Assembly (NCBI GenBank): GCA_009192285.1 | Contig: WBVU01000017.1 | Span: 372,001-436,000 of the forward strand | DNA from: Morchella semilibera | Lineage: Eukaryota > Ascomycota > Pezizomycetes > Pezizales > Morchellaceae | DNA: 64,000 bases | Direction of reading: 5' to 3' | Shown here: piece after piece, positions 45,618-58,666 of the stretch | Layout of the letters: each line of letters begins with the position of its first letter | Position numbering within the stretch: position 1 is the first letter of the stretch | The notes under the pieces: generated by a model | The model's input: only the letters and a program-made list of their open reading frames with translations | What the model was told of the DNA's origin: nothing | Databases searched by the model: none | Made by a program: the position numbers and the translations under genes

Positions 45618-48602
45618 ATGGCAACGACACAAGAGCAGTCAGCGAACGGGTTGAGGTGAGATTCCACGACCCAAACGTTAATGTTGGTGGTTCCAGCTGT
45701 AAATTTTCTCTAACTGTGATCAGCTCGATCCCGCTTCCTGAGATACCCGTCAAACTCCGGTGCACTATTTGCAGCGAGCTTGCACGTGGCGCATCTCGTC
45801 TACCATGCTGTGAGCAATCGATATGTGAAAACTGTGGGTAGTCTTTTCTCGGAATTGTTCAAGAAGGTTTTTTCCTCGTTGACAGTACATAGGCCATGCA
45901 AATCTTCCGACGGAGTGCCCTGTTTGTGATCACACTCCGCTTAGTCCAGACGACTGCAAAGCAAATATTGCCCTCCGAACGACGGTGGCGGTTTTCTTAC
46001 GGACTCAGGAGAAGAAACATAATTTAATGTTACAGAAAGAACAAAAAGAGAAGGCTAAACCGATAGAGCCCAAGGCCGAAGTTAAAGATGCAGAGCCAGA
46101 ACCGGAAAAGGTGCAGGCGCACGTGTCCCCCATGCAGAACCCATTAACACCTCCGCAAGAGGCCGAAGAGACTTCTCGGTCAGAAGATACACAGGCGCTT
46201 CCGCAGGCTCCGCAGGTTAGTGAAGAGATGTTGCCTGAACAAATATCCCATGTGACTAACCACCTCCAGGAATCCACGGAAGCAGTGAACGAGACGGAGG
46301 TGGTGAAAAGTCTCAACGAGACTACCCCACCTGAAGTCCAAGTAGCGAATGGTTTCGTTGGCCAACAGAACGCTTGGTTTGGTCAACAGGACTCCAATCA
46401 GATGGAGCAACAGATGCAACAGATGTTTCCTGGGCATGATTTTTCAGGTCCCAATGGATGGAACATGTATAACCAAATGATGCAAGGGATGCATCATGAT
46501 GGTTGGATGAGTGGATACGGAAATTCAATGATGGGTACGTCAATCTACTCCTGCAGTCGTTAACAGGCACTAATATATTTTTTCCTTTATTTTAAGGTTA
46601 TGGTATGAATTCGGTCGCGCAGGGAGGAGGGTATGGTGGAGGAAATTTTGGGGGCATGGGAATGAATGGAGGAGGGTTTCATAACGGGCATGATGGAATG
46701 GGATGGGGTTGGAATGGGCAAAATAATGTGGGATACAATCCCGGAATGGAAGGTACTCGTAATGGTGGATATTATTCTGCTGCAGCTGCTGGTGGATATA
46801 ATCACCAATCTCACGGGAATCTTCAGATGCCCACACAGCAATATCAAAATCCTCATTTCCGGCAGCAGCCTTATCAACGGGGTCGTGGTGGCTTTGGTAA
46901 TGGGTCACGTCCATTCTCTCTTGAACGCCAGCCACAGGCTTTTCAGGATGCTCAATTTCAACAGCAGTTTCAAGGTATTGATGAAGCTCGCGCTGCTGTT
47001 GTTGGCACGCCTGTTGATGAGAAAAAAGGAGAAAAGATTCCTGTTGTGTCTGGAGACCCTGAGAATATAACTGATCCCAACGATGTGCCTACTGATACTG
47101 CTTCTACTGTTTTGGCTGGGGCGGACCTTGCTCCTGAGGAACTTGCAGACTCACAAAATTTAGCAGTCCCTGTGAACCCTGATATGGCTCAGTATTTTCC
47201 CCCAGATGAATTTAGAGGTCCACCAGGCTTTCAACCACATTTCCCCGCTGGACCCCGTGGGGGTCCTCGCGGAGGTTTTAGAGGATCATATCAGACAGGC
47301 AGGGGCGGATTTTATGCCCCGATCCCATCGGTCATTGGAGATGCAGAGCCCGATAAAATACCTGGTGTAGGATTAGGTGTTGAAGGTGCGCCTACTGGCC
47401 CCAAAGCGCTTCGAGAGGGAATCCCTCCAGTTCGTGGAATATCTATTAGAGGGGCAGCGTTCGGTCGCGGAAGAGGCACTTATGCTGGATCGTCATGGAA
47501 CAGAAGGTTTGTATCATTTCACCACCCATATCCAGAAATATTCTAACACGGAATGTGAAACAGTATGTCGCCAGGGCGCGTAAGGCCACTTTCCAGATCC
47601 AGGTCCCGGGACGGGGGGCGCCGATCTAGTGCCACTGGTCGTGATAGAAGTAGGGACCCCAGCCGCGATCGCCGTAGAAGATCTAGATCCCGGAACCGGG
47701 ACCGCAGTCGACATCGGAAGCGCCAGTCCCAAAGTGTTGAATCTGAAAGTGACCGCCGCGGACGAACTTTAAACCCTGACACTGAAGAACCAATCTCGCC
47801 TGTTCTAGTAAAGACGCTCACCGATGTTTCTACCGCTGAACAAGACAATATAGATAGTACCCAGCAAAGCTCCACTGGCAGGGTAAAGAGGTCACGCGAA
47901 GAGTCTGCTAGCAGAGAAAGATTGCGCTCTATCTCAAGGTCTCGGAGCAAGTCGCCAAGTGGGCATCACAAACGCAGCCGCAGACACAGAAGGTCTAGCC
48001 CCGTTATAGAGAGAGATAGAGAAAACCGGGACAAAGAGCCCCGAGATAGAGATAGTAGGGATAAAGATAGTAGTAGGCACCACCGCCGGGGCCATAAGCA
48101 CAGGAGTAGTAGAAGGCACCATTCCCACTCACGTTCCAGATCTCCAAAGAAGGACGACTATCCAATTGATGAAAAATCTACCACTTCACGCAATGTCGAA
48201 GGAGTGGAGAGCAGGAACAGGAGAGACTCGCGAGAAAGAAGACACAAGCGAAGGAGCAAGAGAGAAGATAGTCGGCATCGTTCTCATCGTCATAAGTCTA
48301 GCAAGCATGATCGCTACGATAAATACGATAAAGATGAGAAATATGATCGAGATGAGAGATACGATAAAGACGAGAAATATGACCGAAGAGAAAGAGAAAA
48401 GCACGAAAAGACTGAACCGGAGGCTATTACTGAGAAAAAAACTGAGAGGGAACGATACTCAGAAAAGGATGCGGACCGAAAGACAACAAAAGATACACGG
48501 TCTCGAAGGAAGCCGTCATACAAATACGAGGATGAGGAGGACCTCGAGCGGAGAGCGGAGAGAGACCGTGAGGCGGAGAGATGGGGAGGAGTCAAGAAGT
48601 AA
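45618..48602 (+). CDS. RING-type zinc-finger protein with Gly/Gln-rich middle and RS-rich C-terminus
   Basis: Five exons, 45618-45655, 45724-45833, 45893-46534, 46597-47506 and 47564-48602, give 912 residues. The zinc finger near the N-terminus reads LRCTICSELARGASRLPCCEQSICENCHANLPTECPVCDHTPLSPDDCK, a C4-type RING/U-box-like fold. The donor GTGGGT at 45834 is required to give CENCHANLP. The middle is rich in Glu/Pro, then Met/Gly/Gln/Asn with RGG-type segments (RGRGGFGNGSR, GPRGGPRGGFRGSY). The last 340 residues are RS dipeptides and DRD/DKY-type charged repeats like splicing-associated proteins. The layout (RING plus RS-rich tail) recalls RBBP6/Mpe1-type mRNA-processing ubiquitin ligases, but no DWNN domain or zinc knuckle was seen, so that assignment is only suggestive. 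It converges on the Bin3-like gene, about 310 bases away. Confidence 0.85.
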
Positions 48603-48915
48603 AAAGTATCATTTTTTTCCCTATGTTTTTTACCATCTTTCTTTAGCCTTTTGGTTGAACATTAATGTCTCTCCGTCCTTTTCTCATAAACCGCGGTTGT
48701 CTCCACTCAACCGCTTTATTTCTACCCTGATCACTTTCATAAAAACCTGGAATCAAATTGTTTTCCAAGTTATGATGTTTTTCTCTTTAGATGGGTGGTT
48801 AGATTCATGTTTTCCTGTTTTTGGCGGTAACCAGCACGTAAACAACAGGCTCTGGTAGGAAAAAGAGCTGGTTTGTAGGAATAGAACAGAAGAAGCGCAA
48901 GCATGCGCCTATTAC

Positions 48916-49979
48916 TTAGTTCTTCTGATAAATAAAGATGTCCCGTTTGAGACCGGTATCTAATTTTTGCAAAAGACTAAACCCGAGTTCTTCCAAGATC
49001 GATTTAAAATCGTCCGGGCGAAGTTCGAGCTTTTTATAGTTCCCCTCAAGGATCTTATTCTTCTTTACCGCACGCTTATAAGATTCCCACTCCTGAGGTT
49101 CAAGGATAAAGAATCCGGCCGGACGCAGAGAGGAGTAGACCTTGGCAAAAAATGTACGTAGCCCTTTGGTCGTAAGCAGCATTAGTAGGTACAGCCCAGG
49201 GACAATTACGCAAGGGTTTGGGGTCTCCATAATTTCCCACTATTCGCTTACCTTTGTCCAAGCCCTGCAGGTGAACCCATTTAACCATACTTAAAGCGAG
49301 GATCACATCGTAAAACCCCGGTTCCAAAGGAGGACTCGTGGCCCAGTTTTCACAGCGGAAGACCACGTTAAGGGGAAACTTTATGGGGTCAAGATCCTGA
49401 TGATAATGCCGGTGCCCGTGTTGCAGTACCGACGAGATCGGAAAATAATTGTTCCGCTCATGGCTAGGTCCGGCTGGGGTGGGCTCTCCATCTACGGGGG
49501 CAGTCCTGGAATATCGCAGTGATAGATGCGATGTCGCCTTTTGTACCAGTTCTGGGTCGATGTCGACACCGGTTACACTTGCCGGAGAGAACGAAATGCC
49601 TTTTCTCCCGCGCATAATAGTCAGTGCCCATGACTTGTAGCTTTGCCGCCGACCAGCATAGTGTGTTCGGGTTTTGGGAGAGGTGGTGGTACCCAGATGC
49701 ACAGCTATCGCCCCATTATTGCATCCTATGTCCAGGATGTCCTTGCCATTAAACAGATCTGGGGAAGCATTGGCAAGGGCTTGCAGGCGGTAATCGATAA
49801 CATGCGGGGCACGATTAAGACCATCGTGTCGACTGGCGCCTTGGTAGCCTAGGTGTGTACAGTAAACATTTGTAAGCAGTGGGTCAGGGTAGGCACATGT
49901 GAAGAGTTAAGGGTTCACATGAGGCGGGTATTTATGGAGTCGATAATGACATACCTTTGTAGTTACCATACTGGGCCAT
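48916..49979 (-). CDS. Bin3/MePCE-family RNA 5'-phosphate methyltransferase
   Basis: This family methylates 5'-terminal phosphates of small RNAs (7SK in animals; the fission yeast member, Bmc1, acts with telomerase and U6 RNA). Four exons, 49979-49955, 49848-49693, 49599-49252 and 49163-48916, give 258 residues in frame. The protein starts MAQYGNYKGYQGASRHDGLNRAPHVIDYR. The SAM-binding motif is DILDIGCNNGAIAVHLG, followed by SFSPASVTGVDIDPELVQKA. The Bin3 signature [52 protein letters not shown] is spliced together across the last intron. Near the end are ELRPDDFKSILEELGFSL and KRDIFIYQK. The acceptors at 49600 and 49164 were chosen by phase and family continuity. Length is normal for compact fungal members. 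Confidence 0.9.
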
Positions 49980-52900
49980 TGTTTCGTTATCGGTGTTGCC
50001 CAGATGTTTGGAGTATTTTTGAGTTGTTGCTTCACACTAAAAAGTCTAGCACTGACGTCTGAAGAAGCAACAAGCGAGTGGGTTAGGGTTCGGATGACTA
50101 GCGTCGGCTTGGTCCAGTCTGAAATGCTTGTTTTTTGGCGGCTTTCCCCACAACCTTGGCACGGAGCGGCCCCGGCGACCGGAGCGCTAAGGGGGGCCAT
50201 CCAATCCAGGGTGGTACACTAAAACGTTGTGGGACGAGAGGGACAGTGAGACATCTAGCACCATTCACTCAAACTCACCGCAACAAAGAGGATTGTAGGC
50301 CCTTCACTCCAGTCATCACGACCCTGTGATTGGACGAAAAGCTTAGACTTTCCTGCATGGTTTCCTGAATCGCACCTATGACAACTATCCATTGTTGCAA
50401 AAACAATAAATGTTGAACAAAACCCCGATTCGAGCACGCTTGTTCGGAGATGCGTGACAACTCTTGTCTCTGATGCATACATGTATGTATGTGGGTAGAG
50501 TAGAGCAGAGTATGGTTCCCCACCTTAACCAATAAGTAGAGCTGAATCAATTGTAATCAGACATGTACCCAGCAGGCGGTTAAAACTTCAACAGAACACA
50601 GTGCTCAGGAGTTCACTGATCACTACTCATTCCAGGTACAGTGTTCTCTCTGCCACCGCCACTTTCACACGTGTCACAAAAGACAATGGGAGAACATTCT
50701 TCACCGGAGTTCTGCGGTTGCCTGTCATGGATTTCTCCGACGCAGGTTTCCGTTGTTGTTGCTGTTGTTATTGTTGTTGTCTTCGTCGGCCGAATCCCGG
50801 CTCCATTCGAGACAGGCGGTGCGGGACATTCGTAACCGAAAAAGAAACCCAACCCGCAGAAAAAAAGAAGCTCACATCCGGAGTGAACTCCTGAAGTGAT
50901 CGACAGGAACGTAATTTGAAAAATGGGCTACAGACGTGGCTCTCACGTATATCAAAAGAAGAAACCAGATAGTGGTGTGATCTTTGAATTTCGCTTACTC
51001 GCGCGCTCCTAAGAGGATATCCTTAAAGCTCTAAAGATCTCTAATGCCGTTTAATTGGCTTTGTTCGAAACTCTTAATGTTGAGCTGTCAGTCTTGGCTC
51101 GACACCTCGTTGTGGACGCTGCTATGGGTCAATGATACCGTCGGTCAGAACCGACAACATGGAGATTCAAGTCGGGTCTAGGAGGACGAACCACCAACCC
51201 TGACACTGCCATCTTCCTTCGCGGAGTTGAGGAAAACTGCCGACGCTGTGAGGTGAGGGATTTTCCGATTATTCTCATAAAGATACGGACGGCACTTTTT
51301 ACTCGACGTGGAACAGGGCTAGATGCGCACGCCGCCATTCCCATTACCGGGAAAGAGGCCATTTCCCCTTATTGCTGCAGCGCTAGACACGGGTAAGACC
51401 CTTCATCGCCTAAACCTGGGTTTCGTCCTCACCATTCGTCATTGCTACACCTGGGAATCCTCCAGAAGCGGTGTTGTGTGGCCTGGCCGGTATAGGGCTT
51501 AAGCTTGTGAAGCATATCTGAGCCGCAGATGCTGCTACAGTCTGCAAGTGTATCACAATTAAAGCAAAGTTCATCACTCGAAGCTTTTTGGCCAAGGCGG
51601 AGTTCTTTGCTGGTTTTGGCAGGACCTATCACTGCCTATTCAAATAATTCTGCCACGGTCAGGTGAACATATTCTCTTACTGGTTACCCTATAGCTAGTG
51701 AAGAGTGTCAGATAGCTGCAAGTTACCTGAGTTTGTGCACTACTTGGATCCTTAGGGTTTAGATCCCTAGGATTAAGTACTGTGATCAAGCAATCGCATG
51801 CAGGTTGAGGTAGGGGGGCTGGTTTCCTTTTTTTCGTTCAAGGGTACCTCTCAAGCCAATTATGGGCGAACCCCTGTAGAAGGTTATACATACCGACTCA
51901 ATACTATTCAGTTTCACGATCGATAACCGAGCTTACTATTTCAGATAGGGAATCGAGCTGCTGCTGCTCCTTCGCTGAATTTGTGGCTTCATAAAGTCCG
52001 TTCTACCCCACGCACCCACACCACAGCTGAAGTCCGATATTACGGACCGTTGGAGCGAAGTATTCACTGACATGAACCTGTCAACATTATAAGCCCCACG
52101 AAGGTAGAGTGTGAGTGTTTATTATCTGGAGCTGTCCGTTACCACAAATAACTCGGGATAAAGCCAGAAGTCCTGGCTCTTGAAATTAGACATATGCACC
52201 AATAAGGAGTAAGGCATTACAGCTGTTGTTGGGGAGCGGGCCGTTGTACCTGCATATATCCAAGTTAACATGAGCTTTTATGGGGGGCTAAGTACATGTG
52301 TGTACATACTTTTCTATCTTATTCACTCCCCCTTAAAATCGCATGGACGGTTGACTGGAGATCAGATATTTATTGAATATTCATCATAACACAAGGCAAT
52401 TATATGCAAGGAAAGGCTGAGGGAGTCCACAAAGTACAGGCCACTATGCGCCCAGAAAGCCAAGGCCATGTGAAAGCCCGTCGTTTCCGGTTCGGAACGT
52501 TCCGAACACGGCGAAACACACAGACCTCGCGATCTTACGACACCGGCTCGAAAATCTATCCATAGCGGACCCGGGAGTTGCGCAAAACGTTCCTAACCGA
52601 CTAAGACCCGCATAAACCTATATCCGAAATACATACATGTATGTACGAGGATGGCGTCAGTCGCGCGGCATCATTAGGCTGAGATCCTTTCGTGTAACTG
52701 AAAACGAACCTGCACCACCGCTACCAACCACATTGGCCTATCTCCGTGTGAGCTCCCTCTCTTAATCAACTGTTTATGGGTGTTTTCCTGGAGAAGTCCA
52801 AATCGCCAAGAGAGTCGCTTAGCTTCTTATTATTTGGAGAATACCAGTTATGTAAGTACAATATGTACCTCAGCAGTACATGTAGCAGTGGTACTGGCCC

Positions 52901-55900
52901 TCCTCCTTTATTAGGCACAAGGACCGCCGGTCCGTGTTTCCACGTACATGTCAATTAGCCGGGTTAGAAAAATAGGACTAAACGTGTTTGCTCTTATGGG
53001 GGCCTTTGTCAGTAAGCAGAGCTTCTAGACATCAGCAGCTGACTATATCTTCAGATTCTCAGTTTCGAGGTTAATATTGGGACCCCACCCCCAAAGTAAA
53101 CATATCACGAACTATGGTTGGTTGCCCCAGTACCAAGCAATTTTTGCATGGAATAATCGATGTGCAGCTCCTCCCGGTCAATTACTTATTGAGGGACAAC
53201 GACCCCGCTGCTCTCAAGCCCACAATGTCACACTATTAAGCTCTAACATATATTGCACTGGCTCAATATGATCATTTGACGGGGGGAAGCTTTGAGGAAG
53301 GAAAAAACCCCGGCCCTAGCGATCGCGATACCTGGAACTTGCTGAAAGCCCTGTAATTCAGAGCTCAGGGATAGAGGAGAGAAATCTGACAGCCAAAAGG
53401 AAGTAGCTAGCAGCCTGACACTATAGTACTAGGTCCCTTTCTGTCTTTGCAAGACTAGCTTTCCTTGCTTGCTCCGATCCTCGTGCTATGTGTCGACCGA
53501 TCTACCCTCAATAAACACCCTAAGCGCTACTGTAGTAAAAACACTGGGAGCCCCAAAAGCCAACCCCTTCCCATGCTAACTACATGTGCTTACTCTAGGT
53601 ACATACAGCTAGTTAGCAGTACATGCCAATGCTTCGGATTTAGCTGCGTGAAACATTTAAATGGAACAGCGTACGTAGAGGCTTGCGAGTCACACTAGCC
53701 AGAAGCAAGAGAAATGCTCACTGAGGTTATGTAGTAAAAAGCAAAACAAAATAAAAGCCACAAACTGGTCCTTGCAACATGAAAAAGCAAATTCTTCAGG
53801 CTCAACAGAGCCTTCTATATCCTGGTCTGTGGGAGGTTTCATTGATCGGCTTTAGGGTCTATGATAAGTACTCTATCAAAGTCCTTTTTTGAAATCGGTG
53901 TTTTGCTATACGTGGAGAGTTTTCTGCCATCTTCTAAAGCTACAGCCCCCTCTCCCACCTCTCTCTACCCTGTTCATGGGACTCTGCAAATATCGGGGGG
54001 GGGGATCCGTTTTATCAATAAACGTTGGGATAGGGTAAGCGGAATAGGAGCCGAAACGTGTGAAATCCTGGGCATGACCGGACCAATCTGATAGGGTTCG
54101 TCAGGCCGCCTTGTGGGGCGCCCAAACCGTTCGTACTCTAAAACTTTGCTAGTAAGAATGGTGATATTTTCGATGTTAGTAATAATTTTTTGTGCTATTA
54201 TATGGCCAGTGGTGTTGCCTCTATGATGATGTTTGATCACTGATACAGACAATGCCATTAGTGGCCGCCAACCGACAGCAGTAATAGTCCTGAGCGAGAC
54301 ATGTACAACTGCATACATACGAGTTGAAATGAGGGGAAAGGGTCTACATTTTCCAGTCCTCGGTTCCATTTCGTACGAGTGTCTGTCTCACTTGCAGCTG
54401 CATCCCATAATTATGAGGAGAAAAACATTTCTAGATAGTGTGTGTGTGGGGGGGGGGGGGGGAGGAGAGGGGGTGGAGGAGATTCATTGGAGTCATCTGC
54501 CAATGATGAGGTGTCCGGGGAACAGCAGTGGAATCAATTTCCTTGGATCAAGGATCCCCGCCGAAGCGAAGTTGCCAATAATCTTGAGGCGGGTCTTAGC
54601 GGGATGAAGCGTGAGCAATCTGCGTAGAGTGGTTGTCCGTCCCGGGTTTCGACAGTCTATTTCCCGTCTCCACACCGTTTCTCTGAGATAGAGCTCGTGT
54701 GAAAGTGAAACATGACGTTCCCCCCCTAGTTCTTCTGGCTTGGGATGCGTGGGGGATGATATAAATGTAGCTATAGTACATTAGAATAGGCACGATGTAA
54801 GATGTAAGATAGACCCTGGAATAAAGGCACCGACGAGTTATCCACATACATATTTCTTAGACTTTATACCCTGGCTTGAGGGAGTACAGCGGTATGCACC
54901 GCAGTATTAGGTACCACAAATGGGAAGTTATGGAGTGCAGGAAGACCGCGGATCAAGCGTTAGAAGTGACCCTGTGGAACGGAGTGGATATATTGGATTT
55001 CCCCCAAAAATCACAGCTTATTTTTAATTATTCCAACTGTTTATTTAGTTCTTATTTCTTGAGTTTGCTTTGCTTTGCTGCATGGAGATCAACAATATAT
55101 GCTGAGAGTTTCCTTTTTATATGACCTCCTCGGTACTTATTTTATGGTGAGGGATTCGTTTCGATCTTTTCGACAGTACATATCTCCCACTCATCCTAGC
55201 CGTTATTTTTGAGCTTCGCCGGTTTTGTTTCTGATCATTTCCGTCTTACGGCGTAACCCGACCCCGTGGGAGAGGTGTGGATCAGATTCTGATCCGGAAA
55301 GCTGCTGAACGAGGCAGAGAAAGAACAAGAAGGAGGTGAAAGATGGGAGGAGCGGCATACTAAACTGTGAACCCTACCTACATACACATATACCGAATTG
55401 GTTGCAGCACATCACCGCACATCCCTCCAACTAAGCCAACTTGGTAACTGTACGTTCAAGCTTCGGACCAGTTGTGGGGTGTTTATTTTCTTTTCTTTTC
55501 CTCCTAGTTGAATCATTGAGATTTCCCCCCCCCCCCCCGAGATATTATTGCCTTTCGATCGTGGGGAGATTTCGGAGTCTTGATCTCTTTTTCCTCAGAC
55601 AAACATCGAGTCCACTGAAAATCAGTCAGATAGCAGATAGTTGGCGGTCAGTCGGTCAGTGGGTCAGTCGGTCGGTCAACCAACCGTCAATCAATCCAGT
55701 TTTAGTCGTCAACCAGTCAGATAGTCAGTCAAGCCAAAAGAAAACAAAAGGAATTAAGGTACAACGGGGTACGAGGTACGTATTGAGCATTTCCAACTAT
55801 CACTTCGCTCTATCCAATCCCCATAGCCTATCCAATCCGCATAGCCCTTGCCCCATCAAAATATTGGCCCAAAAATAGCGAGGGGCCGGCCGATTTCCTA

Positions 55901-57185
55901 CACTTTGCCAGCTCCGCTAGCTAGAGCGACCTTCTCTACCAGTCTTTCTTTCGTCGTCGTTTCCTGTCACATCGCTGTGCGCAGTGCAGACGAACCTCTG
56001 ATTCTAACTCCATCCCACCCTCTCACTCGTCTCTCCCACCCTCCCCTCCCCTCCGTGGGGAGGGTTTGGACAAAAGGGAAAAGTAGAAGACGAGAAGAGG
56101 GAGGATTAGGAGTAGAAGAGTAACAGGAAGAGAATGTCAAAGAACGAGACTAGGAAGGGAAGGTAGTAAAATATATATATATATATATATAAAAATAACA
56201 AGAGGAGGAGGAAGGGATATCTGCCACCGTGACACTCGTTCAATACACATATCCTGTCCCTCTCATCATATCCTGTCTCTCGACTTTCTCTCCCCTCTTC
56301 CCCCTCCCCCTTCTCCTCTCTTCTTCCACATCTCCCACCCTCTAGCAGGAGTGCAGGTGTATCACTTCCGTTCTCTCTACCCCCCCCCCCCCCTCTTCCA
56401 TTTCCCCTCCCACCCCCTTCCTCTCGTTCCTTCCCAAATCCCGTTCTATTCTTGTCACGCCGACACTGTTTTTGCAGGATAGTAGTTTCTTCTCCGGGTA
56501 CCTTCGACTCTCGTTCCTTAAGCTTCGCTGCGCTTTCGTGGATATATTTGTTTCCCCCGTACATAAACACAAAAAGTACAACGCAGGATTACGGTGCACA
56601 CGACTTATCAGACCAGTCCATCTGCAAAGCATTTTGTTATATTCCCACTTATTATTATTTCCTTTTTCCCCCCCTTGCAACTTTACTTCGATCTCGATCG
56701 CATTCGATTCGCTCGCTTGCCTCCATTGCTCCCCGGTTTCCATACTTGCCGTCTCACTATTGTTACAAAACGATCTCGGAACCTCTCGGCCATCCCCCCA
56801 GCAATAATCGTCTGTCTGCTGCTGCGTTGGTGAGCCAATGAGAAAGAAAAAGCACGGTCTTTTTATATAAATATTTTTGTCGCGTCTGGCGAACCCAGTC
56901 ACTCACATAGACCAGTGTACTTGCCCTTTGCGCGACACAACGTTTGTCTGCCCGCCCGTTACCTTTAGTGAGAACTTATCCTCTGGATATAGGATATAGG
57001 ATCGCCTCTATCAAAGGAGGCGCACGCGCGCGCCGTTGAGCTTCACTGCTTGATATTTCCAACATCAGCTTCCTACCCACCCCCGCTACCGTCAGCCACC
57101 GCCTAAGGAACCTCTTCTACCTACTACGGCACCCCACATACGCTGTTTCGGTCACCGACTTGAAAGGTCGGAGATTCGAGCCTGA
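49980..57185. other. Long intergenic region (7.2 kb) upstream of velC, no gene recognised
   Basis: No family match or consistent splice structure in any frame. Features seen: G16 run near 54448-54463; C13 runs near 55527 and 56380; a GGTCAGTC-type microsatellite at about 55645-55735; an AT dinucleotide tract at about 56170-56190; a long CT-rich stretch at 56225-56460. A stem-loop resembling a tRNA anticodon arm lies at 57155-57171, just before the velC start. The last 1-2 kb probably include an extended leader/promoter of velC, as is common for developmental regulators. Confidence 0.5.
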
Positions 57186-58666
57186 ATGATGTCGCCTGGA
57201 CCCCCTCCCATCATCTACCCACGGTCCTCATTGCCCCCATCATCTACAATGGCTGAGTCGCCTCGACCCATGCCTTCTGCGGCATTTCCACCTCACCACC
57301 ACCAACTTCCACCGCCTATATTCAATGACACTCCGGGTCAAGCCCCACGATTTTCAGGCCCTGGTCCAACACTACCACCTCTTGCAATTTCAAGTTCCGC
57401 TGGATCTACATTACCGCAGCCCCCTGTCCAGCAATCCAAACAACCCTCACACATTCCCCAACCGCAACATTCGCAACAGCAGCACATATCCACCCCCTCG
57501 CAGACCCCCCATAAACGCGAAGTTCGACAAGTACCAGCATCCCCATATGGGAGCATTATAACATCGCAGACGTCCTACAATTCTCCCACCAATTCCGGGA
57601 TCTCGTCGCCTACCTACCCTTTCGACCCTCGGTACGATGATAGGAGATATAGTCAAGACTCTGACCGGGAACGACGAAGGTACGCCAATTGGTGACACGT
57701 GGATATCTCAAGATGCTGGCTGACACAGGCTTTAGATCAAGTTTAAGCACTATGGTCCCTTCGCCAACTTACAACGTGAAACGGTCGGTAGAACACAACT
57801 TTGTGGGGGATCAGCAGCAGCAGCAACAACAACACCAGCAGCACCATCAGCAACAGCAACAACCAAATTACCCGTCGAGGTATACGCCCACCTCGGTGGA
57901 AGATGTTGTTGTGAGCCGACGGCCCAGTCGCCCACAGTCAAGGTCAGTGTATTCAGGCCCTGATATGTGGCGCCCTTAATTGTCTTACTAACTCATTTAC
58001 AGTCCTGAGCGCTATACAATTCAGGTACGGCAACAGCCAGTAGCAGCCCGGGCATGCGGTTTTGGGGAGCGGGACCGACGAGTCATAGATCCCCCGCCAA
58101 TCGTCCAGCTTATCGTAAAGGACACTGATGGTCATTCAGACCCCAACGAGATGCGGTATCCATTCAATGTTGTACACTGCACTCTATGGAGCCCAGACGG
58201 AAACATGGACGAAACCGCGCTAACAGGTGTGGACAAGCGGCTGACGCGACGGCTGATGGGTACACTGGTTTCATCACCGTTTGTGGGCCAGGACGAAGAT
58301 GGGAAGGAAGGTTGTTTTTTCTGCTTCCCGGATCTGTCGTGTAGGACACACGGGAAATACCGGCTCAGATTTGTTCTCATGCGGTTGGAGCCTAGCGACC
58401 TGCGGCCGGAGGGCTATACACCAATAATAACAGAGGCCATGAGCGATGTGTTTACCGTTTACACGGCGAAGGAATTCCCCGGCATGCGGCCGAGCACTGA
58501 ATTGACCAAGGCCCTCAAGTTACAGGGGTGCGCCATATCTGTCAAGAAGGGCAACGAGAAGGCGATTGGGGCGCCAGGCGGCAGCGGAAAAGATGAGGGT
58601 AGTGGTGATGATGAAGCCTCGCCTTCAACAGCGGCTGGCAAGCCGAAACGGAGAAGGAAAGCGTAA
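57186..58666 (+). CDS. velC: Velvet-domain transcriptional regulator, VelC type
   Basis: Velvet proteins bind DNA through an NF-kB-like fold and control sexual development and secondary metabolism. Three exons, 57186-57679, 57736-57942 and 58003-58666, with introns of 56 and 60 nt, give 454 residues. The first intron must end at CTTTAG (57735), giving RERRRSSLSTMVPSPTYNV; the nearer CACAG would break the frame. The first 230 residues are Pro/Ser/Gln-rich with a Q/H run encoded by CAG/CAA/CAC repeats. The velvet domain spans about residues 236-415: RYTIQVRQQPVAARACGFGERDRRVIDPPPIVQL, EMRYPFNVVHCTLW, RRLMGTLVSSPFVGQDEDGKEGCFFCFPDLSCRTHGKYRLRFVLMRLEP and FPGMRPSTELTKALKLQGCAISVKKGNEKA. The uninterrupted domain with CGFGERDRRVIDPPP and GCFFCFPDLSCRT distinguishes VelC from VelB, VosA and VeA. 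The C-terminus ends in a basic KPKRRRKA, a likely nuclear signal. Confidence 0.92.
57813..57864 (+). repeat. CAG/CAA/CAC trinucleotide tract encoding a Gln/His run in VelC
   Basis: The tract encodes about 17 Gln/His residues (QQQQQQQHQQHHQQQQQ) upstream of the velvet domain. It is interrupted by CAC codons and by mixed CAG/CAA use, which normally limits slippage. Confidence 0.9.

Noticed and set aside
45834-45840. Apparent frame break after exon 2 of the RING gene (donor GG|GTAGTC)
   Set aside because: Using the donor GTGGGT four bases upstream restores CENCHANLPTECPVC without any indel.
50060-50100. TTAGGG-like telomeric motif (GGGTTAGGGTT)
   Set aside because: Single occurrences here and near 16475 and 61430, not tandem, so not evidence of a telomere.
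51120-51640. Open frames on the minus strand at 51.1-51.6 kb as a degraded transposon gene
   Set aside because: No transposase, integrase or reverse transcriptase motif could be recognised, so no call was made.
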